Shown one piece after another: positions 9,818 to 19,794 of a DNA stretch of 64,000 nt (position 1 is its first letter; each line of letters begins with the position of its first letter). Made by a program: the position numbers and the translations under genes. The notes below the pieces were generated by a model. It saw nothing but the letters and a program-made list of their open reading frames with translations, made no database searches and was not told the DNA's origin. The stretch comes from Methylotenera versatilis 301 (lineage in GTDB: Bacteria > Pseudomonadota > Gammaproteobacteria > Burkholderiales > Methylophilaceae). Where the stretch lies: the NCBI RefSeq assembly GCF_000093025.1, contig NC_014207.1, forward strand, positions 372,001 to 436,000, given 5' to 3'.

Positions 9818-10357
9818 ATGGCGCGCTTAAAAGATTTTTATAAAGACTCAGTTGTTAAATCTATGACTGAGCAATTTGGTTACACTTCAGTAATGCAAGT
9901 GCCTCGCATTGATAAAATAACTCTTAATATGGGTGTTGGCGAAGCAGTTGCAGATAAAAAGGTAATGGAACACGCTGTTGGCGATATGGAGAAAATTGCA
10001 GGTCAGAAAGCAATTGTAACTAAAGCTAAAAAATCAGTGGCTGCATTTAAAATCCGTGATGACTATCCTGTAGGTTGTAAAGTAACTTTACGCCGTGAAC
10101 GTATGTATGAGTTCTTGGATCGTTTGGTTACTGTAGCTATTCCACGTATTCGTGACTTCCGCGGTATTTCTGCGAAATCATTTGATGGTCGTGGTAACTA
10201 CAACATGGGTGTTAAAGAGCAAATCATTTTCCCTGAAATTGAATACGATAAAATCGATGCAATTCGCGGAATGAATATCACTATTACAACTACTGCGAAA
10301 ACGGATGAAGAGGCAAAAGCTTTGCTTGCTGCGTTTAGTTTTCCTTTCAGAGGTTAA
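9818..10357 (+). CDS. rplE: 50S ribosomal protein L5
   Basis: L5 binds 5S rRNA in the central protuberance. The 179-aa product has the family length and carries [37 protein letters not shown] and [18 protein letters not shown]. In E. coli the S8 repressor site lies around the rplE start. I did not identify an equivalent here. Confidence 0.98.
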   Translation: MARLKDFYKDSVVKSMTEQFGYTSVMQVPRIDKITLNMGVGEAVADKKVMEHAVGDMEKIAGQKAIVTKAKKSVAAFKIRDDYPVGCKVTLRRERMYEFLDRLVTVAIPRIRDFRGISAKSFDGRGNYNMGVKEQIIFPEIEYDKIDAIRGMNITITTTAKTDEEAKALLAAFSFPFRG

Positions 10358-10360
10358 GTC

Positions 10361-10666
10361 ATGGCTAAAACCTGTATGACAGAGCGCGAAATCAAACGTC
10401 GCGCAACTGTAAGTAAATTCGCTGTAAAACGTGCTGCACTTGAAGCGGCAATGAATGATGTTACTGCTACTGCAGAAAGTCGCCTTGAAGCGCGCATGAA
10501 ATTCCAAGCGCTTCCACGTAACTCAAGCCCAGTGCGTCTTCGTAATCGTTGTGCTTTAACTGGTCGCCCACGTGGTGTGTTTAGTAAATTCGGTATTGGG
10601 CGTAGTAAATTACGCGATTTAATGATGGCTGGCTTCGTTCCAGGCGTCACTAAAGCCAGCTGGTAA
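10361..10666 (+). CDS. rpsN: 30S ribosomal protein S14
   Basis: S14 completes the 30S head together with S3 and S10. The 101-aa product is the long, zinc-free (C-minus) form, with no CxxC zinc knuckle. The C-terminal [19 protein letters not shown] segment is typical. It starts 3 nt after rplE. Confidence 0.97.
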   Translation: MAKTCMTEREIKRRATVSKFAVKRAALEAAMNDVTATAESRLEARMKFQALPRNSSPVRLRNRCALTGRPRGVFSKFGIGRSKLRDLMMAGFVPGVTKASW

Positions 10667-10680
10667 TAGGAGGAATAGCT

Positions 10681-11076
10681 ATGAGTATGAGTGATCCGAT
10701 TGCCGACATGTTGACGCGTATTCGTAATGCGCAAATGGTTAACAAAGCGGTTGTTGCTATGCCTTCATCAAATGTTAAGACTGCTATTGCTAGCGTGCTT
10801 AAAGAAGAAGGTTACGTAGAAGATTTTGCAGTGCAAACTGAAGGTGGTAAAGCTACTTTAACTATTAGCTTGAAATATTATGCTGGTCGCCCAGTTATTG
10901 AGCGTATACAGCGTATTAGCAAGCCAGGTTTGCGTGTATATAAAGGGTCTCAAGAGATCCCTAAAGTAATGAATGGCCTTGGTGTGACAATTATGTCTAC
11001 ATCTAAGGGTGTAATGACAGATCGTAAAGCACAAGCGGCCGGTATCGGTGGCGAAGTGTTGTGCGTAGTGGCTTAA
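10681..11076 (+). CDS. rpsH: 30S ribosomal protein S8
   Basis: S8 binds the central domain of 16S rRNA and, in E. coli, represses the spc operon. The 131-aa product has [14 protein letters not shown] at the start and ends with [20 protein letters not shown] ribosome site precedes the ATG at 10681. An in-frame ATG at 10687 is a possible alternative start. Confidence 0.98.
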   Translation: MSMSDPIADMLTRIRNAQMVNKAVVAMPSSNVKTAIASVLKEEGYVEDFAVQTEGGKATLTISLKYYAGRPVIERIQRISKPGLRVYKGSQEIPKVMNGLGVTIMSTSKGVMTDRKAQAAGIGGEVLCVVA

Positions 11077-11086
11077 GGAGAAGCAA

Positions 11087-11620
11087 ATGTCACGTGTTGC
11101 TAAAAATCCAGTCGCTATTCCAGCTAAAGTTGAAGTGGTATTAAGTGCTAATTCAATTGATGTTAGCGGTCCATTAGGTAAATTGTCTCATCCGCTAACA
11201 AGTGCGGTTGTGCTTAAGCGTGAAGGAGAAACAATTACGTTTCAAGCTTCTAGTGATGCACAACACTCACGTGCAATGTCAGGTACATTGCGTGCTTTAG
11301 TGGCAAATATGGTTAAAGGTGTTTCAGAGGGCTTTACACGTAAACTAACGCTAGTTGGTGTTGGTTACAAAGCTGCTGCACAAGGCGCTGTATTAAACTT
11401 AGAATTAGGTTATTCACACCCAATCAACCACAAAATGCCAGCTGGCGTGACTGTGGCAACTGCTACACCAACAGAAATTCTGTTAACAGGTGTTGATAAG
11501 CAGGTGATTGGCCAGGTTGCTGCACAGATTCGTGCTTACCGCGCTCCAGAGCCTTATAAAGGCAAGGGTGTTCGTTATGCTGATGAAGTTGTTGCAATTA
11601 AAGAAACCAAAAAGAAATAA
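11087..11620 (+). CDS. rplF: 50S ribosomal protein L6
   Basis: L6 stabilises the factor-binding region of the 50S subunit near the sarcin-ricin loop. The 177-aa product has [17 protein letters not shown] and the conserved C-terminal [26 protein letters not shown] precedes the ATG. Confidence 0.98.
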   Translation: MSRVAKNPVAIPAKVEVVLSANSIDVSGPLGKLSHPLTSAVVLKREGETITFQASSDAQHSRAMSGTLRALVANMVKGVSEGFTRKLTLVGVGYKAAAQGAVLNLELGYSHPINHKMPAGVTVATATPTEILLTGVDKQVIGQVAAQIRAYRAPEPYKGKGVRYADEVVAIKETKKK

Positions 11621-11630
11621 GGCTTAAAAA

Positions 11631-11984
11631 ATGAACAACGTAAATAATCGCTTGCGTCGTGCACGTAAAACCCGTGCCAAAATTGCAGAGCTAAAAGTTA
11701 CACGTCTAAGTGTGCATCGTACTAATTTGCATACTTATGCTCAAATTATTGACGCTACTGGCGGTAAAGTAATTGTGAGTGCTTCAACGGTAGAAGCTGA
11801 CGTTCGTAAAAACATTAAAAATGGCGGTAATGTTGAAGCAGCAGCTGCTATTGGTAAACTTATTGCTGAAAAAGCGGTTAAAGCTGGTGTTACTACCGTT
11901 GCTTTTGATCGTTCAGGCTATAAATATCACGGTCGTATTAAAGCGTTGGCTGATGCCGCTCGCGAAAACGGCTTATCCTTCTAA
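11631..11984 (+). CDS. rplR: 50S ribosomal protein L18
   Basis: L18 binds 5S rRNA with L5 and L25. The 117-aa product has the basic N-terminus [13 protein letters not shown] and the C-terminal [20 protein letters not shown], both characteristic. The gap after rplF is 10 nt. Confidence 0.97.
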   Translation: MNNVNNRLRRARKTRAKIAELKVTRLSVHRTNLHTYAQIIDATGGKVIVSASTVEADVRKNIKNGGNVEAAAAIGKLIAEKAVKAGVTTVAFDRSGYKYHGRIKALADAARENGLSF

Positions 11985-12011
11985 TTGGTCTGATTGCTAA
12001 AGAGGTTAATG

Positions 12012-12524
12012 ATGGCGAGAGAAATGGAACAGCAACAGCAGCAGACTGATGGTTTGCGCGAAAAAATGATTGCAGTTAATCGTGTAAGTAAAACGGTTAA
12101 AGGTGGTCGTATCATGAGTTTTGCAGCTCTTACAGTAGTTGGCGATGGCGATGGTGCTGTTGGTATGGGTAAAGGTAAAGCACGTGAAGTGCCGGTAGCT
12201 GTACAAAAAGCTATGGACGAAGCGCGTCGTGGTATGTTGAAAATTAATTTAACGAATGGTACTTTGCATCACGCCGTTACAGGTGTGCATGGCGCTGCTA
12301 AAGTGTTTATTCAACCAGCTTCAGAAGGTACTGGCATTATCGCTGGTGGCGCAATGCGCGCAATTTTTGAAGTAATGGGTGTGACTAACGTGGTCGCTAA
12401 GTGTATTGGTTCAACGAATCCTTACAACTTGGTTCGTGCTACATTAAATGGCCTAGAGTCAATGAATACACCAGCAGAAATCGCAGCTAAACGCGGTAAA
12501 TCAGTTGAAGAAATTAGAGGCTAA
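12012..12524 (+). CDS. rpsE: 30S ribosomal protein S5
   Basis: S5 supports decoding accuracy and the mRNA entry channel. The start is placed at ATG 12012 because AGAGG (12001-12005) is 6 nt upstream. ATG 12009 is too close to it, and a TTG at 11994 lies before it. The product is 170 aa. It has the dsRBD-like N-terminal domain with [16 protein letters not shown] and a Gln-rich stretch just after the start (MEQQQQQTD), which is a mild oddity. Confidence 0.97.
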   Translation: MAREMEQQQQQTDGLREKMIAVNRVSKTVKGGRIMSFAALTVVGDGDGAVGMGKGKAREVPVAVQKAMDEARRGMLKINLTNGTLHHAVTGVHGAAKVFIQPASEGTGIIAGGAMRAIFEVMGVTNVVAKCIGSTNPYNLVRATLNGLESMNTPAEIAAKRGKSVEEIRG

Positions 12525-12526
12525 TC

Positions 12527-12724
12527 ATGGCTAAAACACAAAAAGTTACGACACCTATCAAGGTGACGTTGGTTAAAAGTACAATTGGTCGTATTCAGGC
12601 GCATAAAGCTACCGTTACTGGTTTAGGTTTACGTCGTATGCACCATACTGTTGAGTTACAAGACACTCCAGCAATCCGCGGTATGATCAATACTGTGGGC
12701 TATCTCTTAAAGGTAGAAGGATAA
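12527..12724 (+). CDS. rpmD: 50S ribosomal protein L30
   Basis: L30 is a small beta-alpha protein of the 50S subunit. The 65-aa product contains [18 protein letters not shown] and [16 protein letters not shown], family hallmarks. It starts 2 nt after rpsE, and its stop overlaps the rplO ATG by one base (TAATG). Confidence 0.97.
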   Translation: MAKTQKVTTPIKVTLVKSTIGRIQAHKATVTGLGLRRMHHTVELQDTPAIRGMINTVGYLLKVEG

Positions 12725-13164
12725 TGCAATTAAATACAATTAAGCCTGCTGAAGGCGCAAAGAAAGAACGTCGTCGCGTTGGTCGTGGTATCGGTTCTGG
12801 TTTTGGTAAAACAGCTGGTCGTGGTCATAAAGGTCAAAAATCACGTACTGGTGGATTCCACAAAGTCGGTTTTGAAGGCGGTCAAATGCCAATTCAACGT
12901 CGTTTACCAAAGCGTGGCTTCAAATCAATGACAAAAGCTAAAACTGCACACGTGCGTACTAGCGAATTAGCGTTGGTTCCAAATGAAGTGATTGATTTGT
13001 TGGCTTTGAAAGCAGCAAACATCGTTTCTGGCACGGTTAGAAGTGCAAAGTTGTTTTTATCTGGTGATGTAACTGCAAAATATAATATCCAAGGCTTATT
13101 GTTAACTAAAGGCGCTCGCGCCGCAGTTGAAGCAGCTGGTGGTAAAATTTTAGAAGCAGCATAA
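12724..13164 (+). CDS. rplO: 50S ribosomal protein L15
   Basis: L15 is a late assembly protein with a long basic N-terminal arm. The 146-aa product shows [20 protein letters not shown] and [18 protein letters not shown], both diagnostic. It overlaps rpmD by 1 nt and precedes secY by 10 nt. Confidence 0.98.
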   Translation: MQLNTIKPAEGAKKERRRVGRGIGSGFGKTAGRGHKGQKSRTGGFHKVGFEGGQMPIQRRLPKRGFKSMTKAKTAHVRTSELALVPNEVIDLLALKAANIVSGTVRSAKLFLSGDVTAKYNIQGLLLTKGARAAVEAAGGKILEAA

Positions 13165-13174
13165 GAGTATCGCT

Positions 13175-14500
13175 TTGGCACAAGATAGTTTATTAAAGAC
13201 AGCGTCAAAAATGGGCGAACTTAAGAGTCGCCTGCTTTTTGTATTAGGTGCATTAATCGTATATCGTTTAGGTGCTCATGTGCCTGTTCCTGGTATTGAT
13301 CCTGTGGTTTTAGCTAAGCTTTTTGAATCACAAAGTGGCGGCATTTTAGGCATGTTTAACATGTTCTCAGGTGGTGCGCTTTCAAGATTCACAGTGTTCG
13401 CATTAGGTATTATGCCGTACATTTCTGCATCTATTATTATGCAGTTATTATCGGCAGTTTCGCCAAAATTAGAGCAATTGAAAAAAGAAGGTGAAGCTGG
13501 TCGTAGAACGATAACTAAATGGACTCGCTATGGAACAGTAGTTCTTGCCGCGTTTCAGGCTTTAGGTATTGCGATTGCACTTGAAGGTCAGCCTGGATTA
13601 GTGTTAGACCCTGGATTGGCGTTCAGACTGACTGCAGTGATTACTCTGGTTAGCGGCACGATGTTTATCATGTGGTTAGGTGAGCAAATAACTGAACGTG
13701 GAATTGGTAATGGTATTTCAATTATCATTTTCGCAGGTATTGTTGCTGGTTTACCAAAAGCTATTGGCTCTTCTGTAGAGATGGCTAATTCAGGCGGGTT
13801 TGGCGCAGCAGGACCTTTAATTCTATTCTTCTTGTTAGTTACTATAGTTTTGGTGACAGCATTGGTAGTGTTTGTAGAACGTGGTCAACGTAAGATTACT
13901 GTAAATTACGCTAAGCGTCAGGTTGGTAACAAAGTATATGGTGGACAAACTACGCATCTACCTTTGAAGTTAAATATGGCAGGTGTGATTCCTCCAATTT
14001 TTGCTTCTAGTATTATTTTGTTTCCAGCAACGTTGGCAAACTGGTTTAGTGGTAAAGAAAGTATGTATTGGTTGAAAGATATCTCGAATGCCTTGTCACC
14101 AGGGCAGCCAATTTATATTTTGTTCTTTACAGTAGCTATTGTGTTCTTTTGTTTCTTTTACACTGCATTGCAGTTTAATCCAAAAGACACAGCTGATAAC
14201 CTAAAGAAAAGTGGTGCGTTTGTTCCTGGAATTCGTCCTGGTGACCAAACTGCAAAATACATCGATAGGATAATGGGTCGTTTAACGTTGATAGGTGCTA
14301 TTTACATTACTTTAGTTTGTTTGTTACCAGAGTTTTTAAGATTGAAATTTAATACACCGTTTTATTTTGGTGGTACCTCGTTGTTAATTATTGTTGTTGT
14401 TACGATGGATTTTATGACGCAAGTTCAGTCACATCTGATGTCGAATCAATATGAAGGTCTGCTTAAAAAAGCCAACTTTAAAGGCAATACACAAAAGTAG
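13175..14500 (+). CDS. secY: Preprotein translocase channel subunit SecY
   Basis: SecY forms the protein-conducting channel of the inner membrane with SecE and SecG. The 441-aa product has ten hydrophobic segments and typical motifs such as [12 protein letters not shown] near the N-terminus and [15 protein letters not shown]. The start is TTG at 13175, the only start that gives the conserved N-terminus, with AAGAG upstream. The next gene is rpmJ, with no infA between them. Confidence 0.98.
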   Translation: MAQDSLLKTASKMGELKSRLLFVLGALIVYRLGAHVPVPGIDPVVLAKLFESQSGGILGMFNMFSGGALSRFTVFALGIMPYISASIIMQLLSAVSPKLEQLKKEGEAGRRTITKWTRYGTVVLAAFQALGIAIALEGQPGLVLDPGLAFRLTAVITLVSGTMFIMWLGEQITERGIGNGISIIIFAGIVAGLPKAIGSSVEMANSGGFGAAGPLILFFLLVTIVLVTALVVFVERGQRKITVNYAKRQVGNKVYGGQTTHLPLKLNMAGVIPPIFASSIILFPATLANWFSGKESMYWLKDISNALSPGQPIYILFFTVAIVFFCFFYTALQFNPKDTADNLKKSGAFVPGIRPGDQTAKYIDRIMGRLTLIGAIYITLVCLLPEFLRLKFNTPFYFGGTSLLIIVVVTMDFMTQVQSHLMSNQYEGLLKKANFKGNTQK

Positions 14501-14550
14501 TTAATAGTAATAATTTAGAACCTGTAGTTTAAGAAGTGATGGAGTTATAA

Positions 14551-14664
14551 ATGAGAGTTCGTGCATCTGTAAAAGCATTATGCCGTAATTGTAAAGTTGT
14601 TCGTCGTCGTGGCGTTGTACGTATCATTTGTACAGACCCACGTCACAAACAACGTCAAGGTTAA
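14551..14664 (+). CDS. rpmJ: 50S ribosomal protein L36
   Basis: A 37-aa protein reads [17 protein letters not shown] at the start and HKQRQG at the end. C11, C14, C27 and H32 form the zinc-ribbon set of the zinc-binding L36 type. A GATGGAG ribosome site precedes the ATG. It lies in the normal place between secY and rpsM. Confidence 0.96.
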   Translation: MRVRASVKALCRNCKVVRRRGVVRIICTDPRHKQRQG

Positions 14665-14751
14665 TAGAGTTTTATTAATCCAATTGGTGGTTGTTTAATA
14701 TACCCGCTAATTAAGTTGGTCAATATTTTAATTGATCAGAAGATAAGCTAA

Positions 14752-14780
14752 TTGATATAAATTGGTTTTACTGTTAAAAT
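14752..14780 (+). promoter_or_regulatory. Sigma70 promoter of the alpha-type operon (rpsM onward)
   Basis: TTGATA (14752-14757) and TAAAAT (14775-14780) are separated by 17 nt. Transcription from about 14787 would give a roughly 50-nt leader before rpsM. That leader contains a small hairpin, TTTAGGT (14807-14813) with ACCTAAA (14816-14822), just ahead of the ribosome site. S4 controls this operon in E. coli, but a matching pseudoknot was not established here. Confidence 0.7.
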
Positions 14781-14835
14781 CGTCGGCTTTTTTAAAGCAA
14801 TAGATTTTTAGGTAAACCTAAATTTGGAGTAAAGT

Positions 14836-15198
14836 ATGGCGCGTATTGCAGGGGTAAACATCCCAAATAACAAACATGCTGACGTTGCATTAACTGCAAT
14901 TTTTGGTATTGGACGTGTTACAGCACAAAAAATCTGTGCTGCAGCTGGCGTTTTAGCAACAACGAAAATGAAAGACTTAAATGACGCAGATGTAGATAAA
15001 TTGCGTGACGAAGTTGCTAAAGAAAAAGTTGAAGGTGATTTACGTCGTGAAGTGTCTATGAACATCAAACGATTGATGGACTTAGGCTGCTATCGCGGCA
15101 TTCGTCATCGCCGTGGTTTACCAGTTCGTGGGCAGCGCACAAAAACAAATGCGCGTACACGTAAAGGTCCAGTTAAAGCGATTAAACAAGCTAAGTAA
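14836..15198 (+). CDS. rpsM: 30S ribosomal protein S13
   Basis: S13 sits at the top of the 30S head and contacts the P-site tRNA and L5. The 120-aa product begins [14 protein letters not shown]. It contains [11 protein letters not shown], a helix-two-turn-helix type segment, and ends in the basic [12 protein letters not shown] tail. TTTGGAG precedes the ATG. It heads the alpha-type block. Confidence 0.98.
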   Translation: MARIAGVNIPNNKHADVALTAIFGIGRVTAQKICAAAGVLATTKMKDLNDADVDKLRDEVAKEKVEGDLRREVSMNIKRLMDLGCYRGIRHRRGLPVRGQRTKTNARTRKGPVKAIKQAK

Positions 15199-15266
15199 GC
15201 TGTTAATTAGCTCAAAATTTTAGGTTTACAAATTTTAGTAAGATTTATTGGTAAGGATAGTGCAAC

Positions 15267-15656
15267 ATGGCAAAAGCTAATGTACGCGTAAGAAAAAAAG
15301 TTAAAAAGAATATTGCAGAGGGTATTGCCCACGTGCATGCATCTTTTAACAATACCATCATCACCATTACAGACCGTCAAGGTAATGCGCTGTCATGGGC
15401 AACTTCTGGTGGCCAAGGTTTTAAAGGCTCACGTAAGAGTACGCCTTTTGCTGCGCAGGTAGCTGCGGAGGTTGCTGGTAAATCAGCGCAAGAAAATGGT
15501 GTTAAGAATTTAGAAGTGCGTATTAAAGGCCCAGGCCCAGGTCGTGAATCTGCAGTGCGCGCACTTAATGCAGCTGGTTTTAAAATTACCAGCATTACTG
15601 ATGTGACGCCAGTACCACACAACGGCTGCCGTCCACCTAAAAAACGCCGCATTTAA
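15267..15656 (+). CDS. rpsK: 30S ribosomal protein S11
   Basis: S11 lies on the 30S platform near the mRNA exit. The 129-aa product matches the family length and shows [20 protein letters not shown] and [17 protein letters not shown]. It is 68 nt after rpsM, a wider gap than usual in this cluster. I saw no clear promoter there. Confidence 0.98.
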   Translation: MAKANVRVRKKVKKNIAEGIAHVHASFNNTIITITDRQGNALSWATSGGQGFKGSRKSTPFAAQVAAEVAGKSAQENGVKNLEVRIKGPGPGRESAVRALNAAGFKITSITDVTPVPHNGCRPPKKRRI

Positions 15657-15699
15657 GTTGAGCTTAAGCTCACTTTAGTAGAGATAACAGGAGAATCCC

Positions 15700-16329
15700 T
15701 TGGCTAGAAATTTAGACCCTAAGTGCCGTCAATGTCGTCGTGAAGGCGAAAAGCTTTTTTTAAAAGCTGAAAAGTGCTTTACAGACAAATGTGCAATCGA
15801 AAAACGTAACTTCCCACCTGGTCAGCACGGTCAACGTCGCAACCAACGTCTATCAGACTATGGTGTTCAATTGCGTGAGAAACAAAAAGTACGTCGTATT
15901 TATGGCGTTCTTGAAGCTCAATTCCGTAGCTACTACGCTGAAGCTGATCGCCAAAAAGGTATTACAGGTGAAAACTTGTTACAACTTTTAGAGTGCCGTT
16001 TAGATAACGTTACCTACCGTATGGGTCTTGGTGGTTCACGCACTGAAGCGCGCCAAATTGTTCGTCACAACAGTATTTTAGTAAATGGTCGTCGTGTAAA
16101 TATTCCTTCATACCAAGTTAAAGCTGGTGATGTAGTGAGTGTGGCTGAATCATCTAAAACACAGTTGCGCATCAAAGGTGCTTTAGAAGCAGCTGAGCAA
16201 CGTGGCTTTCCAGCATGGATTGAAGTTGATGTTAAAGCGCTTAAAGGTACATTTAAGGCTAAACCACAACGTGATGAGTTACCACCAACAATCAATGAGT
16301 CATTGGTAGTTGAGCTTTACTCAAAATAA
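15700..16329 (+). CDS. rpsD: 30S ribosomal protein S4
   Basis: S4 is a primary 16S rRNA binder and the usual alpha-operon repressor. The product is 209 aa from a TTG start at 15700, with AGGAGA (15689-15694) upstream. An S4-like RNA-binding domain lies in the middle ([14 protein letters not shown] and [19 protein letters not shown]). C9, C12, C26 and C31 form a zinc-knuckle-like CxxC...CxxxxC set, which is present in some S4 families and absent in E. coli. Confidence 0.98.
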   Translation: MARNLDPKCRQCRREGEKLFLKAEKCFTDKCAIEKRNFPPGQHGQRRNQRLSDYGVQLREKQKVRRIYGVLEAQFRSYYAEADRQKGITGENLLQLLECRLDNVTYRMGLGGSRTEARQIVRHNSILVNGRRVNIPSYQVKAGDVVSVAESSKTQLRIKGALEAAEQRGFPAWIEVDVKALKGTFKAKPQRDELPPTINESLVVELYSK

Positions 16330-16350
16330 TTAAGATTTAAATTGTTGTTT

Positions 16351-16376
16351 TAGGTGAGCCGTTTACGGCTCACCTA
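16351..16376 (+). terminator. Hairpin between rpsD and rpoA
   Basis: TAGGTGAGCCGT (16351-16362) and ACGGCTCACCTA (16365-16376) are perfect 12-base inverted repeats around TT. The following AATATTTACTC is not a proper T-tract. It would lower or process read-through from the ribosomal genes into rpoA rather than stop it fully. This is inference. Confidence 0.5.
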
Positions 16377-16437
16377 AATATTTACTCTACGAACTATATA
16401 TTTGTAGAGATCAATACAAAAATTAAAAGGTATAACT

Positions 16438-17424
16438 ATGCAAAACAGTCCTACCGAATACTTAAAACCACGTGTAGTAGATGTAGAGGTGTTATCTCCA
16501 TTGCGTGCACGTGTAACGCTAGAGCCGATGGAACGTGGTTTTGGCTACACTTTAGGTAATGCTTTACGTCGTGTTTTATTGTCTTCAATCCCTGGCTTCG
16601 CTATTACAGAAGTTAAAATTGATGGCGTTGTACATGAGTATTCAACTTTAGATGGCGTTCAAGAAGATGTAGTAGATATCTTACTAAATCTTAAAGGCGT
16701 AGCATTAAAATTAAATACTAAATCAGAAACAATTTTAGTATTAAATAAATCTGTTGAAGGCGTTGTTACTGCAGGTGATTTTGAAACAGGTCATGATGCT
16801 GAAATCGTTAATCCTGATCATGTGATTGCTCACCTTACAAAAGGTGGTAAGCTGAATCTAGAGGTTAAAGTAGCAATGGGTCGTGGTTATCAACCAGTAC
16901 CAGCGCGTCAAAAAGCAAATGAAGAAGATCGCGTGCTTGGTTTCATCATGGTTGATGCTTCATTCAGCCCGATCAATAAAGTGAGCTATCAAGTTGAAAG
17001 CGCACGTGTTGAGCAACGCACTGACTTAGATAAGTTAGTAATGGATGTTGAAACTAACGGCGTAATTGAACCAGAACAAGCTATTCGTGATGCTGCGCGT
17101 ATCTTAATGGGTCAGTTGTCTGTATTTGCTGATTTAGAAGGCGCACCAAGTGAAGTTGAAGTGAAATCTGCGCCGCAGGTTGATCCAATTTTATTGCGTC
17201 CAGTAGATGATTTAGAATTAACTGTTCGCTCAGCAAACTGCTTAAAAGCTGAAAATATATTCTATATCGGTGATTTGATTCAACGTACTGAGAATGAGCT
17301 GTTAAAAGCGCCTAACTTAGGTCGTAAATCATTAAATGAAATTAAAGATGTACTCGCAACTCGCGGCCTAACATTAGGCATGAAACTAGAAAACTGGCCA
17401 CCAGTTGGGCTTGAAAAAGCTTAA
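16438..17424 (+). CDS. rpoA: RNA polymerase alpha subunit
   Basis: The alpha subunit nucleates RNA polymerase assembly through its N-terminal domain and contacts UP elements and activators through its C-terminal domain. The 328-aa product (E. coli 329) has [20 protein letters not shown] in the N-terminal domain and [17 protein letters not shown], then [13 protein letters not shown], in the C-terminal domain. AAAAGG precedes the ATG. It is followed 35 nt later by rplQ. Confidence 0.99.
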   Translation: MQNSPTEYLKPRVVDVEVLSPLRARVTLEPMERGFGYTLGNALRRVLLSSIPGFAITEVKIDGVVHEYSTLDGVQEDVVDILLNLKGVALKLNTKSETILVLNKSVEGVVTAGDFETGHDAEIVNPDHVIAHLTKGGKLNLEVKVAMGRGYQPVPARQKANEEDRVLGFIMVDASFSPINKVSYQVESARVEQRTDLDKLVMDVETNGVIEPEQAIRDAARILMGQLSVFADLEGAPSEVEVKSAPQVDPILLRPVDDLELTVRSANCLKAENIFYIGDLIQRTENELLKAPNLGRKSLNEIKDVLATRGLTLGMKLENWPPVGLEKA

Positions 17425-17459
17425 TTGCCAGCATAAATAAAGAAACTTAAGGAATTACT

Positions 17460-17849
17460 ATGCGTCACGGTAATAGCAATCGTAAATTAAATCGTACTAG
17501 CAGCCATCGTGCGGCTATGTTCCGCAATATGACAGCATCATTGCTACGTCATGAAGTGATTAAAACTACTTTGCCAAAAGCAAAAGAGTTGCGTAAATTT
17601 GCAGAACCTTTAATCACATTGGGTAAAACGCCTACTTTAGCCAATCGTCGTTTAGCGTTCAGTCGCTTACGTGATCGTGATATCGTTGGTAAACTATTCG
17701 GTGAATTGGGTCCACGTTACCTTGCACGTAATGGCGGTTACTTACGTGTGCTTAAATGTGGTTTCCGTAACGGCGACAATGCACCAATGGCTTTAGTTGA
17801 GCTAGTTGATCGTCCTGATACAGGCGCAGATGTAGTAGTTGCAGAGTAA
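17460..17849 (+). CDS. rplQ: 50S ribosomal protein L17
   Basis: L17 lies near the exit tunnel on the 50S subunit. The 129-aa product begins [17 protein letters not shown], the family signature, and contains [25 protein letters not shown] precedes the ATG. It ends the + strand ribosomal cluster, with a strong terminator 26 nt later. Confidence 0.98.
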   Translation: MRHGNSNRKLNRTSSHRAAMFRNMTASLLRHEVIKTTLPKAKELRKFAEPLITLGKTPTLANRRLAFSRLRDRDIVGKLFGELGPRYLARNGGYLRVLKCGFRNGDNAPMALVELVDRPDTGADVVVAE

Positions 17850-17874
17850 TTTTTGTAATTATTGATTTGTTAGT

Positions 17875-17902
17875 AAAAAAGCCAGCTTAAAGCTGGCTTT
17901 TT
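17875..17902 (+). terminator. Rho-independent terminator of the ribosomal cluster
   Basis: GCCAGCT (17881-17887) and AGCTGGC (17891-17897) form a 7-bp stem with a 3-nt loop, preceded by an A-run and followed by TTTTT. It can also serve the convergent gene ending at 17932. The same stem occurs in the terminator at 42742-42771. Confidence 0.9.
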
Positions 17903-17931
17903 GCATATATGGAAACAGCTTTCATTTAGTG

Positions 17932-18183
17932 CTAAATTTTAGTTTCTCTTAGCAGTAGACTAATGTCATCTTCATTAAATGGCCAGCAAATTTCAACATC
18001 AGTATCTACTCGTTTCAATACTGGTATTTTTATTTCATAGAGTTCATACAAGTTGGCATTATCGGCTATCTCAACTGACTGAAAATTAAGGCCATGCTCG
18101 AGAGCCAGTTTTAACAGTAAAGCTTCAGCTTGCTCGCATAAATGACAGTGCGAAGTTGAATAAAGAATAAGATTTATAATCAT
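17932..18183 (-). CDS. Glutaredoxin-like (DUF836 type) protein
   Basis: An 83-aa cytoplasmic protein with a thioredoxin-like fold is predicted. The N-terminal beta strand LILYSTSHCHLCEQA carries the CHLC redox motif (residues about 13-16), and KIPVLKR further on contains the cis-proline typical of glutaredoxins. Proteins of this short type are usually annotated glutaredoxin family or DUF836, and their substrate is unknown. It is monocistronic and convergent with rplQ. Confidence 0.8.
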   Translation of the reverse strand: MIINLILYSTSHCHLCEQAEALLLKLALEHGLNFQSVEIADNANLYELYEIKIPVLKRVDTDVEICWPFNEDDISLLLRETKI

Positions 18184-18393
18184 TAATGCAACTCCATTTA
18201 ACTATAAGAAAGTCGAATGGTAAATATTAGCATCGATTAGATTTCTACTGATTTTGTAATGAATAATTAAGCATCAATATCTAAAGTATTTGTGCAGCTT
18301 ATTGTTAGTGCACTATTTGCGGCTAATTGAATTACTGCGTGTTAGAATTGGGATTAAATTGTTAGTAATCGATATGAATTAAAGGCAACTCAA

Positions 18394-19728
18394 ATGAGTG
18401 AACTCGAAAGCATTCAAGAATCACGTGCTAAAGTTAAAGGCATGATAGAGAGACATAAGCTTGTTGAAGACCTAGTGCATCGTCAAGATATGCAGCGTCA
18501 TGACTTGGTTGAGGGTATGGTTCACCAAAATAACCTATCAGAGCTGCGCCGACTTTTGGATAAACTAGAAACCCAAGCGATAGCAAGCATACTGGAATCA
18601 TTGTCAACTGAGGATTGTAAGGTCATTTGGCCGCTTGTAAGTGAAGAGCGGAAAGAGGAGATTTTATTAGTGGTGTCGGATTCCGTTCGGGTTGAGTTGG
18701 TCTCTGAACCTAAGCCTACCAATCAGAGTATGGTGATACGTGTATTTGATTTACACGAAGGTAAGCTTAGACAGATTCCAATTTACAACAGGGAGGACTT
18801 GGTGCAGGCCAAACCAATCTGGGTTGACCTTGTGACACCTGAAGATGAGCAGCTTGCTTGGGCGAAAGAAATCTTTGGCGTTAATCTACCTAATCCAAAA
18901 GAGTTAACTGATTTAGAAACTAGCGCGCGTTTTTACGAAGAAGAAAACGGTGAAGTACATTTGCACTCGGCTTTTTTGCTTGAGCGTGAAAATGAGTCGC
19001 GAAATGTTGCCGTTGCATTCATCCTCAATAAAGGTACGCTCTTTTCAGTGCGTAGCGAGGAGCTTCCAGTATTTCGTTTGCAACGGTTGAGAGCGCGTGC
19101 TCAGGCAGGTTACGTTTCTGAAGCTAAAGATGTGTTACTAGATCTTTACGCTGCGGATGTTGAGTATTCAGCTAATGCCTTAGAGGATGAATACGTGCGT
19201 CTGGAAGAGGTCGGTAGGCAAGTTTTTAGGTCGCATATGACCAATGAGCAGGCAGCAAAAATTCTTACTGATATTTCTGTAGAGGAAGATCTAAACGGTC
19301 GCATACGACGCAATGTTCTTGATACACGAAATGCTTTGTCATTTTTAATGCGACGTAAGTTTCTATCAATAGCACAACATGAAGATGTGCGTGAAATTTT
19401 GCGAGATATTGAATCACTAGATGGACATACGACCTTCTTGTTTAATAAGATTAACTTTCAAATGGATGCTACCGTAGGTTTCTTGAATGTTAATCAGAAT
19501 AAAGATCTTAAGCGCTTAACCGTGATTAGTGTAGTGATTATGCCGATTAATGTCTTAGCGGGCATTGGTGGGATGTCTGAATTCTCTATGATGACGCATG
19601 CTATTCCGTGGCCTATAGCATATAGCATATTTATTATTGTGATGATTGGGATAGGCATATTGACCTACATAGGATTGCGTCATTTAGAAAGTCGTAGAAT
19701 AAAAAGCCATCGAATGGACAGCCATTAG
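18394..19728 (+). CDS. MgtE-N/CorA-like metal transporter fusion
   Basis: The 444-aa product has a helical N-terminal part (residues about 1-105) that resembles the MgtE intracellular N domain: HQNNLSELRRLLDKLE, and SEERKEEILLVVSD. A CorA-like soluble domain (about 110-365) and two C-terminal membrane helices (about 372-391 and 404-428) follow. Classic CorA channels carry GMN after the first helix. Here the site reads GMS (393-395), so selectivity or activity may differ. A role in Mg2+ or another divalent cation is inferred from the family. AAAGG lies upstream of the ATG. The gene stands alone, 66 nt before an MscS-type channel. Confidence 0.8.
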   Translation: MSELESIQESRAKVKGMIERHKLVEDLVHRQDMQRHDLVEGMVHQNNLSELRRLLDKLETQAIASILESLSTEDCKVIWPLVSEERKEEILLVVSDSVRVELVSEPKPTNQSMVIRVFDLHEGKLRQIPIYNREDLVQAKPIWVDLVTPEDEQLAWAKEIFGVNLPNPKELTDLETSARFYEEENGEVHLHSAFLLERENESRNVAVAFILNKGTLFSVRSEELPVFRLQRLRARAQAGYVSEAKDVLLDLYAADVEYSANALEDEYVRLEEVGRQVFRSHMTNEQAAKILTDISVEEDLNGRIRRNVLDTRNALSFLMRRKFLSIAQHEDVREILRDIESLDGHTTFLFNKINFQMDATVGFLNVNQNKDLKRLTVISVVIMPINVLAGIGGMSEFSMMTHAIPWPIAYSIFIIVMIGIGILTYIGLRHLESRRIKSHRMDSH

Positions 19729-19794
19729 CTTGATATCCTCTACTTAGAACACTTCCATTGTCACTAAATTTATATCAGATTCGAAACTCTTGAA

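Noticed and set aside
10354-10734. 126-codon - strand open frame across rpsN and rpsH
   Set aside because: Antisense to two certain ribosomal genes, with no family resemblance.
11994-12011. Upstream TTG or ATG starts for rpsE
   Set aside because: The ribosome site AGAGG overlaps or sits too near them, and family N-termini begin close to ATG 12012.
18184-18393. Possible small RNA or riboswitch before the CorA-like gene
   Set aside because: No convincing stem or Mg2+-riboswitch-like structure could be traced by eye in these 210 bases.
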